A stretch of 64,000 nt of DNA from Acheta domesticus (lineage: Eukaryota; Arthropoda; Insecta; Orthoptera; Gryllidae): contig JAHLJT010009436.1 of assembly GCA_031308135.1 (NCBI GenBank), forward strand, positions 163,917,681 to 163,981,680, in the 5' to 3' direction. The notes below the pieces were generated by a model. That model did not search any database. It worked only from the letters and a program-made list of their open reading frames with translations, and was not told the DNA's origin. A program made the position numbers and the translations under genes. Position 1 is the stretch's first letter. Every line of letters begins with the position of its first letter. Below are positions 57,530-64,000 of this stretch, piece after piece.

Positions 57530-58320
57530 CGCTCTCATCTGCTCGGGAGGTGAATGCCTGCCCGCCCAAACTCTCCGCCTTCACTTCCGCTCTTTGCAGC
57601 GTCCGCCGCTGGAGGCGATCCGCAGTGGCAGAGCGTTGCGGTGCGGGCGGGCGGCGGCTCGTAAATCGGAGAGTGGCGCGGAGCGACGTGGCGGGGCGCG
57701 GCGCGTGCTGAAAAGCGGCGAGCGAAAGGCAGATGATGGACGCGGGAGATTGGGTGGCGCGTGTACGCACGTGTGCACCTACGGGGCAGGGGCGCGGGCG
57801 GGGAGGGGGCGTGGCGGGGCGTTGATCGACGTGCGACGCCGCCTGCCTTGCGATAAATGGAAACGCACGCACAACCAAACCCACCCACCCGCCCGCCCGC
57901 CCGCCCGCCCGCCCGCCCGCCCGCCCGCCCGCCCGCCCGCCCGCCCGCCCGTTCGCACGCCCGCCCGCCCGTTCGCACGCCCGCCCGCCCGCCCGCCCGC
58001 CCGCCCGCCCGCCCGCCCGTTCGCCCGCCCGCCCGCCCGCCCGTTCGCCCGTTCGTGGCTTTTTGGAGCGACCGGTGCCGCAACCTCCGCTCTGCGTGAG
58101 GGGCGGTCGCCCACGGCGGCGCCCGCGCGGGAGCGTCTCTGATAGAGGGGCGCCGCTGCTCGTGCGTCCGGTCTTCCCTCGGCGCGGTTATCTGCTTTGC
58201 AAAGGCCTACGCGCGCACCGCCCTTTTCTCTGTTTCGTGTTTATACTTGTCCTCTATCTCTCCCCGCAGGGGGGGCGTGGCTGCGTAGGTGGACACGACC
58301 TCTGATGGAGAGTTGGAGAC
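57530..58320. other. GC/CpG-rich island
   Basis: Contains non-repetitive CpG-dense DNA (57540-57860), the CCCG array, then more CpG-rich DNA to 58300. Plus frame 57519-58142 (207 codons) and minus frame 57535-58083 (182 codons) overlap and are dominated by the array. Confidence 0.6.
57886..58054. repeat. (GCCC)n tetranucleotide array
   Basis: About 40 GCCC units with periodic TTCG and CACG interruptions spaced by 8-24 bp. The tetranucleotide unit gives a 12-bp translation period (A-R-P-P) in every frame. Strong G-quadruplex potential on the minus strand. Confidence 0.97.
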
Positions 58321-58970
58321 GACCACCGGACCTCCACCTTAACGACGACACTCATGTCGTTAATCTCAAGGTGGAGGCAATGAAAAGGTGATGCTAAGCT
58401 CCTGGTTGACGGTTCAACCCGGCAACCCACCAGTTGGGCCCCTGGCGCGTCGACCTCATGGCAGGATTGGGTGAAGGAGACCTAGGGTACTCTGGAATCC
58501 ACAAATAGAAGTCCAGCGGGACATTACCTACCGGCAGGTTTCCTTGGTGACGGTCCAACCCAGATCGGTAGCCTGCAGGTGCAAGTAAGACGGAATGGGG
58601 GCCCCGAGCCGCCCGGACCTTATTTCGGGTGGCCCCCAGGCTCTTGGCTTCGTCGTGGCAGTTGCCCGATACTCTGGGTACAGAGGAGGGACTTGGTGTC
58701 CCGGGCGCATGTGAGTGGGGCGTCGTCATACAGGCAATATTGACTCCGGTACTAGCCCGGATAGCTAGTAGCTCTGAGCTGGCAGGGCAGCCCTAGACTC
58801 AGGCATTATATAGGGAGGTTGCCGTGAGGGCAAACTGCGTTCCGGCGGGATCCGGATATTGGCCCGAGGGGGTACTTGTACCCTTGAGGGAGGTGCAGGT
58901 AAAGGCTACCGCCTAGGGACTCACTCCGGGGTTCGCCCCCCAATAAAGTACAAGTGCGAGGGGTATCATT
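58321..58970 (+). ncRNA. Structured, non-coding element with multiple strong hairpins (candidate RNA or retroelement UTR)
   Basis: A GC-moderate, non-repetitive block between a GC island and AT-rich DNA. Predicted hairpins read directly from the plus strand: CCTCCACC/GGTGGAGG enclosing TTAACGAC/GTCGTTAA (58331-58377); GGGG/CCCC enclosing GCCGCCCG/CGGGTGGC (58597-58637, one G-U pair); TTGCC/GGCAA (58819-58833); GGGTAC/GTACCC (58870-58883); GGGG-TTCG-CCCC, a UUCG-loop stem (58928-58939), directly followed by AATAAA at 58942. GACGGTYCAACCC occurs twice (near 58409 and 58549). The antisense 111-codon frame (58394-58729) is not convincing as a protein. I suspect the UTR of a non-LTR retroelement or a structured SINE-like RNA, but I cannot name the family. 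Confidence 0.4.
58942..58947 (+). terminator. AATAAA polyadenylation-signal match after UUCG stem
   Basis: An AATAAA hexamer lies 2 bases after the GGGG-TTCG-CCCC stem, marking a plausible 3' end of the structured element. No poly(A) run follows in the genome. Confidence 0.3.
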
Positions 58971-61900
58971 TGACATGCACGCATATGTGTATGTCCTCTA
59001 TCTCTGTCTCTTTGTCCCTGTCGTACTTCCTGGTCACTGGGCAGTTGCCTTTACTGTCTCTTCTGTCCTCTCATGCACTCACGATTTCTCGACTTCTCTT
59101 AGGATCTCTCTTTCTTTCTGCTTCTTCCTTATTTATTTCTTGTTCTATCATTTTCACAATTTTATCTCGCGTCTATTATCTCTTTGATTCTGTCTTTCCT
59201 CCCAATTCAACTTCCCATTTCTTTTATCATATTTTAAAATGTTACTAATAAAGATGAAGTCAGTTATTCTTGAGATAGCTTTTTTAATTATTCGTACATG
59301 GCATTCATTTCGATGCGACATTTTCACTTTTTTTTTCAAAAACAACTGACTCGTTCTTACGTGTAATTTACTCTATTCTGAAATTTCTTTTAAGAATAGA
59401 ATGAAATACACTCTTAGAAATGGGTTGGGACCGATTTTCACTGTTTCCGATGAATTTTCGAAAATTTTGAAAGTTTAAACTTTTTGACCCATTAGTACAT
59501 TATTCAAGAGAAATTTTTCTTTAAATTAAATTTATTCTCCGCAAATGCATCTTTTCTTTATGCCATTATATTTTCGAGAACATCGGTAGTTTTCCAGTAA
59601 TTTTGGGTGAAATAAGGACAATAGTAAAAACAAGATATTTTTCAAAAACTGCTCCAATTTTTTCTTGAGTATTTCATTCAGATAGTCATACATGCACGAA
59701 ATAACAAGACAAAAAAGCCTTTATGATGTATTCTATTGATTTTCAAAAATCACACAGACAATTTTTTGGGAATTTCCCTTACGTCGTTAATATTTACACT
59801 ACATGCATTTTCAAATAAATGATTGCCTGTTGATACTAGCGCGTCAAATGGTTTCTTAAGAAGTTTCTCGAAAACTTGAGTTTTCTGTAGAAATGAATTC
59901 AAAATTGCGTATTTGCAGAGAAGCTCAAACGACTATTTCTCAAAACTAGCTCCAAATGCGTCAATCAAAATTTCCAACCAGAAACAAGACTCTTCTTTAA
60001 TATAAAAATGTGTTTTTAGATAAACCACAATTTATTCAATAACGCATGAAAGTAAACAAAACCATTGTATCAACTGATACTTGTAAACATTTCTTCTATG
60101 ACACTTTATGTAGAGTTAGTTAATTTTGAGTAAATTGTTCATTAGTGAATGTGATGTTAATAGGTTTTGATGCTGAAGTAATTTGTTAGCATTATTGTTA
60201 ACCAAACAAGTTGTGTGAAAGTTATTCAAATACAAAGAAACAATGTTACTAAACATGTTAAATGTCACGTATGCATAAAATATCAGTTTTATTTAATTAA
60301 TTTATCGAATTATTACAAAGCCGTACACAAGTATGCAATTAGTGGTTTGACCTCGTGAGAAAGGGACTGTGACAGGTGAACCAAAGTATGTGGTCGCTAA
60401 GGCTGTGGATTTGAAACACACGTAAGACACGGATGTGATCAGTTGGGTTTGAGGGGTGGGGGCATTCCTATTCCCTCGTGTTACATCTATACTCTTACTC
60501 TTCCATAATCTCTTTTTCTTACAGGCAACCGTGCGTGAGATGTGTGTACAATCTCTACATGTAATTGAGGAGCAGAATCCCTACGCCCAGAACAAAAAAG
60601 TATCCACACGCCCAGTACAATCACTGTGATGGGGACAAAGAACACTGGGCAAATATGTAAAAGTGTGGGACCGTGATAGGCCGACGCGATGTTGCGGGAC
60701 CGCGAAGGTATACTCTGGGAGCAAAGGTTTAGCTGAAAAGAGGATGGGATAAACCCGAAAAGTTGTCGCAGACTCAAGATAATAGAAAAGTAACTAATAA
60801 GAGAAGGTGTGTGCCATTTTGCAACACTAGTTACTAAATGCGTCATTTTATTTTCTCTTAAATATTTATAAACCTACTTTTCCTTTCATTATTGCCCTTT
60901 TATATTCCGTTCGTACGTTTCATAATAAATATCCTTTTACAGTAATTTAATTCTCCAATTTCCGTTTCTCTCTTTCCCTAATTTTCCTTTTTCGCATTGG
61001 TGTTTTTTTTGACCATTTGCAGTTGAGTGCCTGTGATGATTCTTGACATTGTTTTTCGAGCAATTTGAACCCTACGCAGATATTAAAAGCTGGATTGACT
61101 GAAATGTCAGTATTTTTGTTCCATGTTTGAATTTCGTCATAAACGTCATCTGCGAAAGATTTTTATGAAATATTTTCATTTTATACTTCCGGGAATCCAA
61201 AGATTTCATATCAATGGTATTAAATCGTTCTATATGAGAATATGCATATTGTTAATTGAAGATGTGTCAACGTTTTGGTGTATTTTTATTTTCTGCTGGA
61301 TATTAATTTTCCTCTTTCGAATATTTCCCACAACTGCCAAACAATTTTACCTACAATATTTCCAGATCAAAATGTATCATTTGCTTGTGGCATGCATCAA
61401 CAGCAAATGTTACATTCTGCCATGTGAACTCAATTTTTACCAGATTCTTTTTTTCACCACTTTTCCTCAAATTACGTGTATGAAGATGTTTCTAAATTCT
61501 GATCATTTATAAAATTATTTCTGAGATTTTGCAGTGTAATCTATACTTTCATTAGAAGATAAATCGATGTTTTCAATAAAAGGAGGTGTCAACTTATATT
61601 TTCATTAAAAATTTTCCTACGATGTTCTGAAGTAGAGTTTTAAGATGTTGCAAGAAGTAAAAGCAGCAAAACATAACTTTAGTAATTAAAAATTACTTGT
61701 AATATCAATTGATTTTCATTGTATTCAAATCTGTAAAACGACCAACAGTTTTTAATCGTATGGCATGCTTTTGTAATTGACAGAAGCTCGATAGAAATGA
61801 ATATGCACGATGGTAGTTTTCATCCCATTAATATGTGGCATGTTAGAAATGAATCGACATGTCTGGCTTAAAGTAATGGATTTTAAATTGCTTCAGAGTA

Positions 61901-62190
61901 ATCAATTATCGAATCGTTTGTAACATGTATTTCTGAGACATTTTACGCACTTAAAAAAATAACATCCCCATTTTCTGGTACGCTGTCCGTAAAGACGTAA
62001 GCAATGACAGCTTGAAGTGTTTACAAAAGCAAAAGGACCTCGTCGATTACCTTCTCCCAGTTGACGGCAAGATGTTTTTTTTATTAAATTGGCTTTCTTT
62101 TTCTTTCTTTTTAACGACCCGTCTGTAGTAATTGCGTTGAATGCCTTATATAGAACATCCCTTTGTCCCGCGCAACACCTACGCTGTTCA
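58971..62190. other. AT-rich DNA, no gene recognised
   Basis: About 3.2 kb. 59100-59240 is pyrimidine-rich. 59400-60000 has A/T-run motifs (TTCTCGAAAA) reminiscent of the 28-kb tandem units. Open frames at 60487-60846 (minus, 119 codons) and 61123-61512 (plus, 129 codons) are not low-complexity, but they are Phe/Ile/Leu-rich as expected from AT-rich DNA and show no domain. Confidence 0.45.
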
Positions 62191-62212
62191 ATATTGTTCT
62201 TTTCAGGTGAGA
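62190..62212 (+). promoter_or_regulatory. Back-to-back splice acceptor/donor (ratchet-like), second site
   Basis: TTGTTCTTTTCAG is followed directly by GTGAGA, juxtaposing 3' and 5' splice sites at 62206|62207 on the plus strand. Same orientation as the 3814 site. The donor is weaker (GTGAGA). Confidence 0.3.
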
Positions 62213-62689
62213 TTTTATTCTCGTAAAATTAATGTTTCTTTTTCGCTGCGCGTTGCGCGGAGGAATGTTTGTGATTGCCCGCACCTATCTCCTCGCCGCG
62301 CCGCTCTTTTCATTTCGCCCCGCGCCGGGCTGGGCGGCTTCGCCCCAGGCAGTGTCGCCCGCCGATTATACGTTTTCCTTGCTTCGTACTTCTTCTGGTT
62401 CGCATCTTTTTTTGTAACTCCGTTTGCACTTTTTGCTTATAATTTACTTCGTCGTGAGAGAGGGAAAGGGTGAGGGGGAGAGGGGAAAGTGGGAAGGGTC
62501 GGACCCGTCTGCCACCAGAAAGCTGCGCGAAGCAGGGCGGAACCGGCGAAGACTTGGGAGGCGGGTGCCGAGTGGGGTGAGCAGCGGCGGTTGGCGGTGG
62601 TGATGGGGGCGTTGAGTGAGATGAGGGCGATAGAAGCGATGGGGGCAGTGGAGGCGGTGGAGCGGCGGGGCGATGGGGGGGCGGGACGG

Positions 62690-63060
62690 CGGGGTTTGCC
62701 GGAGACAAGGGGCGGCGGGGGCGGGGGGCGGCGGAGGCGGCGGGCGCGGCGGGTCGGCGGGGGCGCCGGTAGTGGTGGGGACGACGTTGGCGGCGGGGGT
62801 GGTGGCGGTGGGGCGACGTTCGCGGCATGGGTGACGCGGGCGGCGGGGGCGACGCGGACGGCGGGGGCGACGCGGACGGCGGGGGCGACGCGGGCGGCGG
62901 GGGCGGCGGGGACGGTGGGGCCGGCGTGGACGGTGGGGGCGACAGAAGCGGCGGGGCGGCGGGGGTGGAGGCGGCGTCGGCGAGGGGCGGCGGGAGCGGC
63001 GGGGACGGTGGGGGCGACGGAGGCGGCGCGCTCGGCGGTGACGGTAGCGCCCCGAGTGAC
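62690..63060. repeat. G-rich degenerate array, GCGACGCGGACGGCGGGG core
   Basis: Four near-perfect 18-bp units at about 62828-62900 (variant GCGACGCGGGCGGCGGGG), surrounded by degenerate GGCGGGGGCGG/GGACGGTGGGGGC units. Unit length divisible by three explains the long frames on both strands. Confidence 0.85.
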
Positions 63061-63269
63061 TGGGGAGGGCGGCACATTCTACTGAAAGTCCTTTGTACGA
63101 AAGAACAATAAGGAGAAGCAGCAGCAGAAGAAGACGCCGGCTACGGCTGAGGTGCAGCGCACCTAAAGGCGCTATTAATCATTTAGTTGAATTCCTCCTA
63201 ATGTTTTTCCCGCGGCCTTGCGCCCAGCCGCCCGCCCCGCGCGCGGAGTTACGCCCGTCCCTCCGCCCA

Positions 63270-63310
63270 CCCCGCCCCGCCCCGCCCCGCCCCGCCCCGC
63301 CCCGCCCCGC
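63270..63310. repeat. (CCCCG)n pentanucleotide repeat
   Basis: About eight perfect CCCCG units. Confidence 0.95.
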
Positions 63311-63330
63311 GCTGCCGCAGCTGCAGCTAG

Positions 63331-64000
63331 AGGGGGCGCGAAGCACATCGGTTCAGGAAAGTGCAAAGGGGTCGGCGTGAGACAACAGGGACTGGAGCTG
63401 AAGGGGCAAACCGGATGGAAGGAGGGACGTAAAGGTTCGGAAGAAGTTCCAAGGCGCTGCAGAGATGGGGAGTGTATGTAAGGAAACAATTTGAGAAATA
63501 TGTACTTGGAGTGAGAGAATAGGGAGTGAAGAAGGATAATTTTGTGAAAGGGGAAACGGTGAATTGTTCATACAGTGAAGAGGAAGAGTTTGGAGGGTGT
63601 GGGGAGGGATATGATGTTATAATGAATAGCTGAACTTAAGGATAGAGACTGGATAGATTAAGAAAAGGTAGTGTAAGTAAGGTCCGAAAAGTGCGAGGAG
63701 AGTGCTATTTGAACTTTCGGAGAGTGGTCGTGAAGTGGTTAGCTGTGTTTGAGTGACACCGAAGTGCAAGAAATTTGGCAGAATGTTGAGGCTGGTGAAG
63801 TCATTTAGATTTAATGGATGTCAATTAAAGTTTGACGTTTCATGTGTGAATATTCAGTGAGATTATAGCGTGACGGGTATAAAAAGGAAGTTTAGGGGAT
63901 TTGAGGTTGAGAACGTTGGATTTAGAAAGGAAAGGATGGGTAATTGGATAAGTGCTGCGTGGTTTGAGTTCAGATGAAGAAATTATCTAGAATAACAGTA
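63331..64000. other. Purine-rich, no gene seen
   Basis: Plus strand rich in GGA/GAA; composition shifts gradually to AT-rich toward the window end. No recognised coding domain or repeat boundary. Confidence 0.5.

Larger units (their letters stand above)
62230..63330. other. GC/CpG-rich island
   Basis: CpG-rich without arrays at 62240-62360, G-rich at 62470-63060, then C-rich at 63220-63320. The minus-strand 255-codon and 212-codon frames overlap in different phases and are Pro/Ala/Ser-rich. Not supported as genes. Confidence 0.65.

Noticed and set aside
58394..58729. 111-codon minus-strand frame antisense to the structured element
   Set aside because: It crosses the stems of the hairpins, has no recognised domain and is most simply explained by lack of stops in a moderately GC-rich structured sequence.
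61123..61512. 129-codon plus-strand frame in AT-rich DNA
   Set aside because: Phe/Ile/Leu/Tyr-rich as expected from AT-rich composition; no domain or splice context that I can recognise.
62310..63077. 255-codon minus-strand frame
   Set aside because: Pro/Ala/Ser low-complexity, overlapped by a 212-codon frame in another phase and plus-strand frames; no domain.
1..64000. CRISPR arrays, operons or other prokaryotic systems
   Set aside because: No repeat-spacer pattern, Shine-Dalgarno-linked gene strings or prokaryotic coding density; the tandem arrays are contiguous minisatellites.

Overview
This is eukaryotic nuclear DNA, most likely from an arthropod and probably an insect with a large, repeat-rich genome. 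The evidence is a decayed mariner-type transposase, a decayed non-LTR retrotransposon (LINE) C-terminus of a type common in insects, a TTAA-flanked piggyBac-like element, several tRNA-headed SINEs, and a patchwork of AT-rich DNA broken by sharply bounded GC- and CpG-rich islands. I cannot name the species from sequence alone. No intact cellular protein-coding gene, rRNA or standard tRNA gene was recognised. The long open frames are nearly all by-products of GC-rich tandem repeats whose unit lengths are often multiples of three.

Layout. 1-6.4 kb: AT-rich, with a purine-rich GC island (0.87-1.75 kb), an ATA microsatellite, a back-to-back splice-site (ratchet-like) sequence at 3.81 kb and a 753-bp terminal-inverted-repeat element (4.0-4.76 kb). 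6.4-9.6 kb: GC island with a minisatellite, a 264-bp hAT-like MITE and an AATGTA-rich palindromic repeat. 10.4-16.6 kb: two diverged copies of a repeat carrying a CCGT array, a GC minisatellite with higher-order structure at 13.3 kb, and an 18-bp array split by a SINE with an apparent 14-bp target duplication. 16.6-22.3 kb: unique-looking AT-rich DNA with two GC islands. 22.3-24.4 kb: a large imperfect hairpin element, then a LINE remnant interrupted by a piggyBac-like MITE. 26-29 kb: a GATGAC triplet-rich tract, a perfect 40-bp repeat pair and diverged ~290-bp tandem units. 30-43.4 kb: SINE fragments, GC islands at 31, 33, 36.3, 38, 39.5 and 41 kb, and LTR-like sequence at 42.5 and 43 kb. 47-53.8 kb: small tandem repeats, a head-to-head SINE pair, the mariner remnant and two duplicated segments. 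54.4-58.3 kb: strong GC islands with CCCG-type arrays. 58.3-58.97 kb: a non-coding, strongly hairpin-forming element ending in a UUCG-loop stem beside an AATAAA. 59-62.2 kb: AT-rich DNA with a second ratchet-like site. 62.2-63.3 kb: a final GC island.

Reading as a whole. The region looks like intergenic DNA or the inside of a very long intron; the two same-strand ratchet-like sites make a plus-strand giant intron a testable idea. The items most worth follow-up are the structured element at 58.3-58.97 kb, the ratchet-like sites, the identical 40-mers at 26.18 and 27.03 kb, and the nested transposons at 23-24.4 kb.
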